Source: Pedobacter yonginensis
GTDB lineage: Bacteria > Bacteroidota > Bacteroidia > Sphingobacteriales > Sphingobacteriaceae
Reading direction: 5' to 3'
Assembly: GCF_003173595.1 (NCBI RefSeq)
Contig: NZ_QGNZ01000003.1
Coordinates: 124,001-188,000, forward strand
DNA: 64,000 nucleotides
The position numbers and the translations under genes are program-made. This document shows, piece after piece, positions 51,884-61,022 of this stretch (position 1 is the stretch's first letter; the number at the start of each line of letters is the position of its first letter). The notes below the pieces were generated by a model. It saw only the letters and a list, made by a program, of their open reading frames with translations. It was not told the DNA's origin and did not search any database.

Positions 51884-52660
51884 ATGCCAAAATTAATAAG
51901 TGATCCATTTTTCACCATCATCAAAGCAGGCATCAGCGGTATTTCTATTCCCGATCATTTTGATTTGATGATCGAAAAACCACATCCATTGTGTCTATTA
52001 GCAGCCAATCAACTGCAAGATTATTTAAACAACCAAAGCGATTGGGTACATAACTTCGGGCTCGATCGACAATCCGCTGGCACCATTATCGGCAAAATGT
52101 TCGGCGTATTGGTGGTTCGAAATCAAAATCAGGAAGTTGGGTTTTTAGCTGCCTTTTCTGGCAAGCTTGCAGGACGCAATCAGCACACACATTTCGTGCC
52201 CCCAGTTTTTGACCTCTTGACTGAAAACAGTTTTCTAAATGTGGGTATGGAGGCATTGACGAAAATGAATGAGGAAATAAAGGATTTAGAAGAACAAGAA
52301 ACTCCACAAACTGACCCCCAAATTCTTCAATTAAAAAAGGCCAGAAAAGCTTACTCGGTAGCTCTTCAAAACAGAATTTTTGAGCACTACCATTTTTTAA
52401 ACCAAGCTGGAGAAGAAAAAAATCTGATTGAAATATTCCAAAACATCGGTTATAAAAATCCTCCGGCTGGAGCAGGAGAATGCGCTGCACCGAAGCTTTT
52501 ACAATATGCTTTTCAACATAACATGAAGCCGATCGCAATGGCAGAATTCTGGTGGGGGCAATCGCCAAAATCTAATTTTTGGAAACATGGACACTTTTAC
52601 CCTTGCTGTAAAGAAAAATGTGAACCAATTTTTAAACATATGTTGGCTGGAATTGCCTGA
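51884..52660 (+). CDS. Stand-alone N-terminal domain of an RluA-type pseudouridine synthase (catalytic domain absent)
   Basis: A 258-residue protein that matches, as I recall it, the N-terminal extension of the long (~550 residue) RluA-family synthases: PHPLCLLAANQLQDYL, GKMFGVLVVRNQNQEVGFLA, AFSGKLAGRNQHTHFVPPVF, PPAGAGECAAPKLLQYAF, AMAEFWWGQSPKSNFWKHG and FYPCCKEKCEPIFKHML. In the full-length proteins the catalytic RluA domain (with the RLD motif) follows; here a TGA ends the frame and the next 150 bp show no remnant. The middle helical linker is also short. It may be a functional single-domain derivative or a gene cut down by deletion. Confidence 0.78.
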   Translation: MPKLISDPFFTIIKAGISGISIPDHFDLMIEKPHPLCLLAANQLQDYLNNQSDWVHNFGLDRQSAGTIIGKMFGVLVVRNQNQEVGFLAAFSGKLAGRNQHTHFVPPVFDLLTENSFLNVGMEALTKMNEEIKDLEEQETPQTDPQILQLKKARKAYSVALQNRIFEHYHFLNQAGEEKNLIEIFQNIGYKNPPAGAGECAAPKLLQYAFQHNMKPIAMAEFWWGQSPKSNFWKHGHFYPCCKEKCEPIFKHMLAGIA

Positions 52661-52785
52661 GAAAAAGGCGAATTGAATACGCTCGCCAAACAAACTAAGA
52701 ATCTGAAAACCTTATCGCCTAATTTTCAATCCATTACAAGTTCAAACTATTTAATAACTATCCGTAAAATACGAAAAATTAACCT

Positions 52786-52793
52786 TACCTTTG
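52786..52793 (+). promoter_or_regulatory. Promoter -7 box of the DEAD-box helicase gene
   Basis: TACCTTTG matches TAnnTTTG exactly, 25 bases before the ATG. No clear -33 TTG. Confidence 0.65.
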
Positions 52794-52818
52794 CGGCTCA
52801 ATTAAAAATAAAAGACGA

Positions 52819-54717
52819 ATGACAAACCCATTTCAATTATTGGGGATAAGTGATGACGTCGTTAATGCCGTAAAGGACCTTGGATTTGAAACTCCAACGC
52901 CTATTCAGGAGCAAAGTATTCCTGTACTGTTAGAAGGCACTAATGATTTTGTTGGTTTGGCCCAAACAGGAACAGGAAAAACAGCCGCATTTGGTTTGCC
53001 GCTGTTAGAACTAATCGATTTTAAAATTAACAAACCACAGGCATTAATTTTATGCCCTACGCGTGAGTTATGTTTGCAAATCGCTAACGACCTTAAAAAC
53101 TTTTCTAAAAACGTTGCTAATGCCCACGTTGTTGCCGTTTACGGTGGCGCGAACATTATGCAACAACTACGCGAAATACGCCAAGGCGTACAAATTGTAG
53201 TGGCCACGCCCGGCCGTATGTTAGATATCATTGGCCGTAAGGCAATTGATTTCTCTTCAGTTAAATATGTTGTGCTTGATGAAGCTGACGAAATGTTAAA
53301 CATGGGTTTCCAAGATGACATTAACGACATTTTATCAACCACTCCTGATGACAAAAAAACCTGGTTATTCTCGGCTACAATGCCTGCAGAAGTTCGCCGT
53401 ATAGCTAAGAACTATATGGATAACCCTGTTGAGTTAACCATGGGCACAAAAAATACGGGTAACGTAAACATCGAACACGAATATTATATCGTTCGTGCGC
53501 GTGATAAATACGCTGCCTTAAAACGTATTGTAGATTTTAACCCAGAAATTTTTGCAGTAGTATTTTGTAAAACCAAATTGGATACACAAGATGTTGCTGA
53601 GCACTTAATTAAAGATGGTTACAATGCCGATGCTTTACACGGAGATTTATCTCAACAACAACGTGATAAAGTAATGCAGCGTTTCCGCGAGCGCAACATG
53701 CAATTGTTAATTGCTACTGATGTTGCTGCACGTGGTATCGATGTAAACAATGTAACTCACGTAATCAACTATTCTTTACCAGATGAAATTGAAAGTTATA
53801 CCCACCGTTCTGGCCGTACTGGTCGTGCAGGTAAAACAGGTATTTCAATCTGTATCATCAACTCTAAAGAAGTTGGAAAAATCCGTCAGTTAGAACGCAT
53901 TATTGGTAAGCAATTTACCAAAGCCGAACTGCCTACAGGATTTGATGTTTGTGAAAAACAATTATTCTCTTTGGTACATAAAGTACACAATGTAGAAGTT
54001 AACAACGAACAGATTGATCAGTATATTCCTCGTATTATGGATGAATTTGCTGATTTAACAAAAGAAGATGTAATTAAACGCTTTGCTTCATTAGAATTCA
54101 ATCGTTTCTTAGATTATTACTCTAAAGCTCCTGATTTAAACGCTGCAATTGGCGATGATCGTGGAGAAAGAGGCGATCGTGGAGAAAGACGTGGACGTGG
54201 TAGCGAAGGTTACACCCGTTTGTTCATCAACTTAGGTTCTGTAGATGAATTTACACGTGGCGATATGTTATCATTTATCTGTAACAACGGAAAGATTGCT
54301 GGCAAAAGCGTTGGTAAAATCGATCTTAAAGGTGTTTTCTCTTTCTTTGAAGTAGAAGATGATGTTGCTGATAAAGTATTCGAAGGCTTTAAATCTGTAG
54401 AATTCAATGGCCGTAGTGTTCGTATCGAAAAGAGCGGAGATGGTGGTCGTGAAGGCGGTGGCGAAAGACGCGGTGGCGGTGAGAGACGTAGCGGTGGTTT
54501 CGGTGGCGAGAGAAGAAGCGGCGGAGGCGGCGGTGGTTACCGTGGCGGAGGCGAAAGAAGAAGCTCTGGCGGTAGCGGACGTAGAGAAGGCGGAAGCGGT
54601 GGCGGATTTAGAGATTTCTCTGGTCGTAGCCGTGATGATAAAGGTGGAAACACTGGTGGTAGCGGACGCAGAGAAGGCGGAAGCAGAGAAGGTGGCGATC
54701 GCAAGAAAAAATGGTAA
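52819..54717 (+). CDS. deaD: DEAD-box RNA helicase with DbpA-type RNA-binding domain and RGG-rich tail
   Basis: A 632-residue ATP-dependent RNA helicase. The core (about 1-370) has the Q motif FETPTPIQEQSIP, Walker A AQTGTGKT, DEAD, SAT and HRSGRTGRAGKTG. A DbpA/CsdA RNA-binding domain follows (about 470-545, TRLFINLGSVDEFTRGDM). The last ~85 residues are almost only Gly, Arg, Ser and Glu (GGGERRGGGERRSGGFGGER...), a disordered RNA-binding tail. It likely aids ribosome assembly and cold adaptation. A strong terminator follows. Confidence 0.95.
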   Translation: MTNPFQLLGISDDVVNAVKDLGFETPTPIQEQSIPVLLEGTNDFVGLAQTGTGKTAAFGLPLLELIDFKINKPQALILCPTRELCLQIANDLKNFSKNVANAHVVAVYGGANIMQQLREIRQGVQIVVATPGRMLDIIGRKAIDFSSVKYVVLDEADEMLNMGFQDDINDILSTTPDDKKTWLFSATMPAEVRRIAKNYMDNPVELTMGTKNTGNVNIEHEYYIVRARDKYAALKRIVDFNPEIFAVVFCKTKLDTQDVAEHLIKDGYNADALHGDLSQQQRDKVMQRFRERNMQLLIATDVAARGIDVNNVTHVINYSLPDEIESYTHRSGRTGRAGKTGISICIINSKEVGKIRQLERIIGKQFTKAELPTGFDVCEKQLFSLVHKVHNVEVNNEQIDQYIPRIMDEFADLTKEDVIKRFASLEFNRFLDYYSKAPDLNAAIGDDRGERGDRGERRGRGSEGYTRLFINLGSVDEFTRGDMLSFICNNGKIAGKSVGKIDLKGVFSFFEVEDDVADKVFEGFKSVEFNGRSVRIEKSGDGGREGGGERRGGGERRSGGFGGERRSGGGGGGYRGGGERRSSGGSGRREGGSGGGFRDFSGRSRDDKGGNTGGSGRREGGSREGGDRKKKW

Positions 54718-54739
54718 ATCACTAAACCAAATATTTTAC

Positions 54740-54772
54740 AAGCCGTTCTGTTAATTCAGAGCGGCTTTTTTT
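54740..54772 (+). terminator. Terminator of the helicase gene
   Basis: AAGCCGTTCTG pairs with CAGAGCGGCTT around a 6-nt loop, followed by TTTTTAT. Confidence 0.9.
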
Positions 54773-54820
54773 ATACGGCTGCAACCGTAAAGATTCCTTC
54801 CGCCGAATCTTCTTAAAAAT

Positions 54821-54866
54821 TTGACACGGAAACACCGAATACACGGAACACACGGAAAGATCACTT
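54821..54866. repeat. Single CACGGAA-type repeat unit
   Basis: TTGACACGGAAACACCGAAT continues as ACACGGAACACACGGAAAG: the same short-word family that forms arrays at 17.0, 41.1 and 41.9 kb. The rest of 54773-54971 holds no gene that I can support. Confidence 0.7.
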
Positions 54867-54971
54867 TGCAACCCTACTAAATGTTTCAAAGTCGGTTTAA
54901 AATAATTCGTTCGCTCTGGGTCGTATTTATCTATGAAACAACCTCTTAGCATTACACTTCAAAATTATCTA

Positions 54972-55010
54972 AGAAAAAAATCCGATAGAAAATCAATTCT
55001 ATCGGATTCT
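54972..55010 (-). terminator. Terminator of the TonB-dependent receptor gene
   Basis: On the minus strand AATCCGATAGAA pairs with TTCTATCGGATT around a 6-nt loop and is followed by TTTTTTCTT. Confidence 0.92.
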
Positions 55011-55071
55011 AAAATAATGTAATTTCAGGTTTAAAGTAAACACGAAAGCATTATTGCATAAAAAGCTTTAA

Positions 55072-57846
55072 TTAAAAATTGAAATTCAATCTGGTAAATA
55101 CATACCGTCCTAAGAAACCAAATTGAGGGGCTTGATTAGGATACAAAATGCCCGACACGCCCTGACTAGCTGGCAACAGTTCTTCAGGATAAACATCAAA
55201 GATATTGTTTGCACCTACGGTTAATTTAAAGTTTTTGGTTAACTGATAACCCAAACCTAAATCGGTAATTACACGCCCAGTAAGTTCTTGCTGATTGGCA
55301 ATAACGTTAGTCGGCTGAGATACCTTACCAAAATAAACATTACGCAAAAACACGTTGAATTTATCGATACTATAATCGAAGGTTAAATTTCCCTTTAAGC
55401 GTGGAACAACCTTGGTTAGTAAAATAACGCTGGCATTATCCAAATAAGTACTTTCTTTACCGGCCAAAAGCGGCGAAGTATTGATACCCCCTACCAATGA
55501 AGTTTTAGAAATTGTTCCGGCTAAATCTGTTCTTAAATTCCCTCTACCTAAACTTAATGCATAACTAAATACGGCATCAATACCCTTTGTTTCCGTATTT
55601 ACCGCATTGGCGAAGAAACGGGCTGTACTGGCATTTGCTTGGCGCAATAAGGCATAAATTTCTTGATCTTGTGCTGATGCCGTTGGAGCATTGCTTCCTG
55701 TAAAACCTCCTGTGTAAATTACACGATTATCGATACGGATTAAATAACCATCGACAGTAATTTTTAATTTACCCAAGTTTGAGGTGAAACCTGCGCTATA
55801 ACTGTTGGATGTTTCTTCTTTTAATTTTGGTATTCCTAACAATTGAGCAACTCGGCTATCGTTTGCAAATGTGCCAGACTCAACAAATGCTCCATCAACA
55901 AAAATGGTAGATGTGGCATTAAAATAACGCTGCTGTAATGATGGTGCTCTAAAACCGGTGCTAACGGCTCCACGAAGCAAAAATTTCCCCGAAAACTTAT
56001 AACGGCCAGCTACTTTGAAGTTAAGTGTTGAACCAAAATCTGAGTAGTTTTCGAAACGAATGGCACCATCTAATAAAAATTTATCGGTAAAATTAACCTC
56101 AACGTCTCCATACAGCGCTACTGAGGAACGGTTAACATTAATAGCATTGTCTGGGCTAAAGCCAGGAAAACCTTGTGCGCCGCCGGTATATGCGCTTCCA
56201 TTGGCAGCGAATCGGGTAGAAATATTTCCTTTTAGATTTGGTATTAAAATAGGGCTTGCAGTCGTCCCAACGTTAATTGCATTGCCATAGTTTGCATAAG
56301 AAGCTTCTTCCCCCGCTATGATTTTATAATTTTCGCGGCGGTGTTCTGCTCCAAAAGCCACGTTTAAGCCACTGAACACATTTTTAAACAAGCGTGCAAA
56401 ATCCAAATTGGTTGTATTTTGCACAAAATCGTAGCCTCCTGCATCGAAAGAGGTTGGTGATGCATTAAGCATTGAAGCATTTAGCGTATTAGCAGTGGTG
56501 AAATTAATTTGATTACGACCGTATGTATTGCTAAAATCGGCCTTCCATGCGCCCAAATCGCCACGAATACCAATGGCTAAAGATTGATCGCTATTATCAG
56601 TAACGATTTGAGGCAGAAATCCATTAGGATAAATTGTTGCATTGGTCTGCGTTAATTGCCTCGGTGTTCTATAAAAAGCAGTAGAGGTTCCATTTCTTGA
56701 ATTTAATCCTCCAAAAGCATAAACCTCTGCATTATTCGCTACAGGCACTACAGCATTTAAAAATAAAGCCCCACCGCGATTTTTACTTTGACCAATATTT
56801 GGAACAAAATCGGCACGGGTTAAACCTCTTCTCGCCAATTCGGCGTCGGTAATGTCTGCACCAGTTGGCGTTGGGTATAAAGTTGTATTGTTATACTGTG
56901 TAAATATTACACCACTGTACGGTTTTGTACGAGAGGCAAAATCACGATAATCAAATGAGCCTGTCAAATTTAAAAAGCCACCCTTATCATTTAATTTTAA
57001 ACCATAATTTACATTGGCCTGAGCAGTTTGCCCATCCAAACCATCCGAATGCTTACCCGCAAAACCACCTCCGGTAAAACTGGTTGATAGCTTGTTAACA
57101 TCTTCGTTTAAAATAATATTGATTACTCCCGCAATAGCATCTGACCCATATTGAGCGGCTGCGCCATCACGCAAAACTTCGATTCTTTTAATGGCAGCCG
57201 TTGGTATTGCATTCAAATCTGTACCCACCGATCCTTTTCCTAAACTTCCGTTGATGTTAATTAAAGAAGATGTATGGCGTCGTTTACCATTTATCAAAAC
57301 CAAAACCTGATCGGGTCCTAAGCCTCTTAAAGATGCAGGATCAATGTGATCGGTTCCATCGGTTAAATTGGCCACGTTCGATGTAAAAGAGGGGGCTACA
57401 TAATTTAAAATTTGACTTAAGGAAACCTGAGGGGCATTTTGTGCGACCTTTTTTACGTCCACCAAATCAACCGGAACGGCTGTTTCCAACTGCGCTCTGG
57501 GTGCACTTCTCGAACCAATTACCACAATTCCATCTAAATCATTTTTGTTCTCCGATAAAGTAAAATTCACCTCTTTGGTTTCGGCACCTACAACTTTAAC
57601 TTGTTTTTGTTGTGTTTGGTAACCCAAATAACTTGCGGTAACGGTGTAGGTTCCTGCTGATTTAAGTTTAATTTGATAACTGCCTTGCGCATTGGTGGCA
57701 GCAATTAAACCTTGTCCGTTTACAGTAACCGTTGCACCAATAATGGTTTGTGATGAATCACTTACCACGCCTTTGATAATTTGTGCCTTTAAACCATAAG
57801 AAAAGAGAATGAGGGATGTAAGAATAGGGTAAAGTTTTTTAAGCAT
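55072..57846 (-). CDS. TonB-dependent outer-membrane receptor
   Basis: A 924-residue receptor with signal peptide MLKKLYPILTSLILFSYGLKA. An N-terminal carboxypeptidase-regulatory-like domain (about 22-105, IKGVVSDSSQTIIGATV) is followed by the plug (about 120-255; LRGLGPDQVLVLINGKRRH, IKRIEVLRDGAAAQYGSDAI) and the 22-strand barrel. The layout is of the iron-complex/cobalamin type rather than SusC, since no SusD-like gene is next to it. The ATG at 57846 is used; the TTG at 57852 would add two residues. A consensus promoter lies 37 bases upstream. The ligand is unknown. Confidence 0.93.
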   Translation of the reverse strand: MLKKLYPILTSLILFSYGLKAQIIKGVVSDSSQTIIGATVTVNGQGLIAATNAQGSYQIKLKSAGTYTVTASYLGYQTQQKQVKVVGAETKEVNFTLSENKNDLDGIVVIGSRSAPRAQLETAVPVDLVDVKKVAQNAPQVSLSQILNYVAPSFTSNVANLTDGTDHIDPASLRGLGPDQVLVLINGKRRHTSSLININGSLGKGSVGTDLNAIPTAAIKRIEVLRDGAAAQYGSDAIAGVINIILNEDVNKLSTSFTGGGFAGKHSDGLDGQTAQANVNYGLKLNDKGGFLNLTGSFDYRDFASRTKPYSGVIFTQYNNTTLYPTPTGADITDAELARRGLTRADFVPNIGQSKNRGGALFLNAVVPVANNAEVYAFGGLNSRNGTSTAFYRTPRQLTQTNATIYPNGFLPQIVTDNSDQSLAIGIRGDLGAWKADFSNTYGRNQINFTTANTLNASMLNASPTSFDAGGYDFVQNTTNLDFARLFKNVFSGLNVAFGAEHRRENYKIIAGEEASYANYGNAINVGTTASPILIPNLKGNISTRFAANGSAYTGGAQGFPGFSPDNAINVNRSSVALYGDVEVNFTDKFLLDGAIRFENYSDFGSTLNFKVAGRYKFSGKFLLRGAVSTGFRAPSLQQRYFNATSTIFVDGAFVESGTFANDSRVAQLLGIPKLKEETSNSYSAGFTSNLGKLKITVDGYLIRIDNRVIYTGGFTGSNAPTASAQDQEIYALLRQANASTARFFANAVNTETKGIDAVFSYALSLGRGNLRTDLAGTISKTSLVGGINTSPLLAGKESTYLDNASVILLTKVVPRLKGNLTFDYSIDKFNVFLRNVYFGKVSQPTNVIANQQELTGRVITDLGLGYQLTKNFKLTVGANNIFDVYPEELLPASQGVSGILYPNQAPQFGFLGRYVFTRLNFNF

Positions 57847-57882
57847 AAGCAATAAATTTGTTTGATTGAGTTATAAAAAGTC

Positions 57883-57914
57883 CAAAACTAATGAAAAATA
57901 ATAAAGACTACAAA
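57883..57914 (-). promoter_or_regulatory. Promoter of the TonB-dependent receptor (TTTG-N20-TAGTTTTG)
   Basis: On the minus strand TTTG (57914-57911), twenty bases, then TAGTTTTG (57890-57883), a full consensus. It leaves a ~30-nt leader. Confidence 0.85.
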
Positions 57915-58032
57915 TTTAGTAGTATTTAACTTTTTAGTGACAGACCTGCAGGAGACATGGCTATTCTTTTTTAAATGTAAAATGTGCACATCAAAAAATA
58001 ATTGTTCTTAAATTGCATTACTTTAGCAAATT

Positions 58033-59622
58033 ATGCAGGCAAAATATATCTCTTATCAGGAAACCGGGTCTTTTTCTAAACTGGTTTTGGATTATATTAA
58101 TAACGAAAAAGAGCTTTCGGCTTTTTATAGTTTTCGGCCTGATATGGATGGATTGGCCAAAGCGATTGAACACAGGCACTTTTTGGGTGACAGAAACGTC
58201 TTGGCTGAGGTTTTGAAAGAACAATACCAAAACCTCAAGCCCAACAAATCGGTAAGCAAAAACATTGAGTTATTAGCACTTAACAATACATTCACGGTTA
58301 CTACAGGCCATCAACTCAACTTATTTACTGGGCCATTATATTTCATTTACAAAATTGTAACGACCATAAATCTGGCCATAGAATTAAAAATGGCGCACCC
58401 GGATAAAAATTTTGTTCCGGTGTATTGGATGGCTACAGAAGACCATGATTTTGATGAAATCAATCATGTAAGTGTTGATGAAAAAAACATCAGCTGGATT
58501 CAGCAAACAAATGGGGCTACTGGCAGATTAAGTACCAAAACCGTAGCCGCGGCTGTACTTGCCTATAAAGGGTATTTAGGAATTTCTAAAAATGGAAAAA
58601 GAATAGCCAAATTGGTAGAACAGGCTTATTTAGAACACGATAATTTAGCCGATGCCACTCGATTTTTAGTGAATAATCTGTTTGAAAGGTATGGTTTAGT
58701 GATTGTTAATGCAGACGAACCAAGATTAAAAAAACAGTTTGCAAGCATTATTACGCAAGATGTTATCGAGCAAAATAGCGCCAAGATCATTGAAGAAACT
58801 TCTGATAAGTTAGAAGCAAACGGCTATAAATCACAGGTAAATGGTCGTGATATTAATTTTTTCTACCTAAAGGATGAACTCCGAGAAAGAATCATTCTCC
58901 AAAATGAAAAATATACCGTAAACCATACCGACATCAGTTTTACAGAAACGGAACTTAAGGCAGAAATTGAAACACATCCAGAGCGTTTTAGCCCAAATGT
59001 GGTGATGCGTCCCATGTATCAAGAGGTTATTTTGCCAAACATCGCTTACATTGGCGGCGGCGCTGAAGTAGCCTATTGGATGCAATTGAAAGCAAATTTC
59101 GATTTTTATAAGGTAGATTTTCCGGTATTGCTTTTGCGCAACTCAGCCTTGTTAATCGACAAGAGAAGTGCGCAAAACATTTACAGTTTGGGCTTTGAAT
59201 TGGAAGATTTTTTCCTTCCTGCTGAAGAATTAAAAAATATTTGGGTAAGAAAGAATTCTACCGCACAACTCATTTTAGCCGATGAGACTAGGGCGATTAA
59301 TAGCATTTTCGACCAAATAAAACTTAATGCTTATAAAATAGATAAAACGCTTTCCGTTTCTACCGATACGGCGAAACAAAAAACCAACCATCTATTGGCC
59401 AATCTGGAAAAGAAATTGTTTAGGGCCGAAAAACGTAAGCACGAAGTGGCACTAATTCAAATTGAAAACGTAAAGAAACGCCTTTTCCCTAATGGAACTT
59501 TGCAAGAAAGGATTTTAAATTTAGCGCCCATGTATGTAAATTATGGCGAAGATTTTCTTTCCTCTTGTATAGAAAATTTTGAGCCCTTGGGCGGCGATTT
59601 TACCTTGTTATTGCCTTCCTAA
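58033..59622 (+). CDS. bshC: Bacillithiol biosynthesis cysteine-adding enzyme
   Basis: A 529-residue protein matching BshC along its length: FYSFRPDMDGLAKAIEHR near the start, TVTTGHQLNLFTGPLYFIYK (about 94-113), VPVYWMATEDHDFDEINHV (about 133-151), RPMYQEVILPNIAYIGGGAE and the C-terminal GTLQERILNLAPMYVNYGE. It adds cysteine to glucosaminyl-malate in the last step of bacillithiol synthesis. Bacillithiol is used by Bacteroidota as well as Firmicutes. A near-consensus box (TACTTTAG) precedes the start. Confidence 0.94.
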   Translation: MQAKYISYQETGSFSKLVLDYINNEKELSAFYSFRPDMDGLAKAIEHRHFLGDRNVLAEVLKEQYQNLKPNKSVSKNIELLALNNTFTVTTGHQLNLFTGPLYFIYKIVTTINLAIELKMAHPDKNFVPVYWMATEDHDFDEINHVSVDEKNISWIQQTNGATGRLSTKTVAAAVLAYKGYLGISKNGKRIAKLVEQAYLEHDNLADATRFLVNNLFERYGLVIVNADEPRLKKQFASIITQDVIEQNSAKIIEETSDKLEANGYKSQVNGRDINFFYLKDELRERIILQNEKYTVNHTDISFTETELKAEIETHPERFSPNVVMRPMYQEVILPNIAYIGGGAEVAYWMQLKANFDFYKVDFPVLLLRNSALLIDKRSAQNIYSLGFELEDFFLPAEELKNIWVRKNSTAQLILADETRAINSIFDQIKLNAYKIDKTLSVSTDTAKQKTNHLLANLEKKLFRAEKRKHEVALIQIENVKKRLFPNGTLQERILNLAPMYVNYGEDFLSSCIENFEPLGGDFTLLLPS

Positions 59623-59680
59623 CTGAAAATTTCTACCTTATTTTTTTTTCGACTAACCACCAATTCCTTCGTATTAAAAC

Positions 59681-60766
59681 ATGAATTTCATAACCTTTAC
59701 CGAAAGCAATCTTCGGGACTTTACCTTTAACGTTTTTAAAAAAATGGGCTGCTCTGATGAGCATGCAACATTAGCTACAGATGTATTAATCCGTTCAGAT
59801 TTAAGAGGAATTGATTCTCATGGTGTTGCCCGTTTAAGCGGTTACGTTCGCCTATGGGAAAAGAAAAGAATTAATGCCACGCCCAACATCAAAATTGTAC
59901 ATGAAACCCCAACCACTGCAACGGTTGATGGCGATGCTGGCTTGGGCTTAGTGGTTGCACCGTTCGCAATGAAAATTGCAATTGAAAAGGCCGAAAAATA
60001 TGGAAGTGGCTGGGTATCAGTTAAAAATTCAAATCATTTTGGCATTGCAGGCTATCATGCTTTATTGGCTGTAGAGCAGGACATGATTGGCATCAGCATG
60101 ACGAATGCAAGTCCGCTTGTTGCACCCACCTATTCAAGCGAGCGACTACTGGGCACAAACCCTATGTGTTATGCTTTCCCGGCTGGGAAATATCCGCCCG
60201 TAATTGTTGATATGGCAACCGCAGCCGCGGCAAATGGCAAACTAGAAATTGCTCAACGGGCAAACAAAGCCATTCCCGATGGATGGGTTCAAGATAAAAG
60301 TGGAGATTCTTCTACCAATCCGAACGAGTTAAAAAGCGGTGGTTCATTATTACCATTAGGAAGCGATAAAGACCACGGTAGCCACAAAGGTTATGGATTA
60401 AGTGCAACGGTTGATATTTTATCGGCCGTGCTTTCTGGAGCAAACTATGGCCCTTGGGTGCCACCTTTTGTTGCTTTCTTAGAACCTTCGGCAAATCCTG
60501 TTGGCGAGGGACTTGGCCACTTTTTAGGAGCCATGAGGGTAGATGGTTTCCGCCCGAAAGAAGATTTTAAAAACCATTTAGATAATTGGGTAGAGCGATT
60601 CAAAAATGCAAATACAATAGATCCAGATAAGAAAGTGATTATCCCAGGAGAGCCTGAGCATGCGTTTGAACAGGAAAGAAAGGTTAGCGGTATCCCGATA
60701 ATCGATGTTGTTGTTCAAGATTTAAACGACTTGGCCAAGAAGCTGGGAATTGATGGATTAGCTTGA
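59681..60766 (+). CDS. Ldh family oxidoreductase (malate/L-lactate dehydrogenase, MDH2/YiaK type)
   Basis: A 361-residue NAD(P)-dependent enzyme of the LDH2/MDH2 family. The signature residues are in LRGIDSHGVARL (catalytic His), VKNSNHFGIAGYHA, MTNASPLVAPTYS and LLGTNPMCYAFPAG, with HGSHKGYGLS later. Members oxidise 2-hydroxy acids such as malate, lactate, ureidoglycolate or 2,3-diketogulonate; the substrate here is not decided. It follows bshC by 58 bp and may share its transcript. Confidence 0.92.
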   Translation: MNFITFTESNLRDFTFNVFKKMGCSDEHATLATDVLIRSDLRGIDSHGVARLSGYVRLWEKKRINATPNIKIVHETPTTATVDGDAGLGLVVAPFAMKIAIEKAEKYGSGWVSVKNSNHFGIAGYHALLAVEQDMIGISMTNASPLVAPTYSSERLLGTNPMCYAFPAGKYPPVIVDMATAAAANGKLEIAQRANKAIPDGWVQDKSGDSSTNPNELKSGGSLLPLGSDKDHGSHKGYGLSATVDILSAVLSGANYGPWVPPFVAFLEPSANPVGEGLGHFLGAMRVDGFRPKEDFKNHLDNWVERFKNANTIDPDKKVIIPGEPEHAFEQERKVSGIPIIDVVVQDLNDLAKKLGIDGLA

Positions 60767-60784
60767 GAGCGTTGTAGATAAAAT

Positions 60785-60821
60785 AAAAAAGGCAATTTTC
60801 ACAAAAGAAAATTGCCTTTTT
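60785..60821 (+). terminator. Terminator of the Ldh-family gene
   Basis: AAGGCAATTTTC pairs with GAAAATTGCCTT around a short loop, followed by TTT; an A tract on the left also lets it work on the minus strand. Confidence 0.9.
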
Positions 60822-60919
60822 GGTATTAAGTTAAATTTGATTCAATCGCTAGTATTCAAGCGTTATGGTAAATGTACGAAGCACTACCCCTCAAAAGATT
60901 TTTTGGCTGCTATTAAAGA

Positions 60920-60999
60920 CACGAACCAAGGCGAAATAGGAATCCGCTATGGCACATGTAGCCGCGTAACATTACCCAAATAGATTCTATTGGTTCGTG
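60920..60999. repeat. Inverted repeat with 60-nt spacer
   Basis: CACGAACCAA (60920-60929) and TTGGTTCGTG (60990-60999) are perfect inverted copies, with a shorter pair (GGAATCC/GATTCT) inside. It lies in the gap between the Ldh gene and lepB and may be a folded non-coding element. Confidence 0.5.
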
Positions 61000-61022
61000 A
61001 AAACGCAAACTAAAGCACGGGA

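Noticed and set aside
54407..54754. A 115-codon Ala/Val-rich frame over the end of the helicase gene
   Set aside because: It is the out-of-frame reading of the RGG-rich tail; the helicase frame is clearly the coding one.
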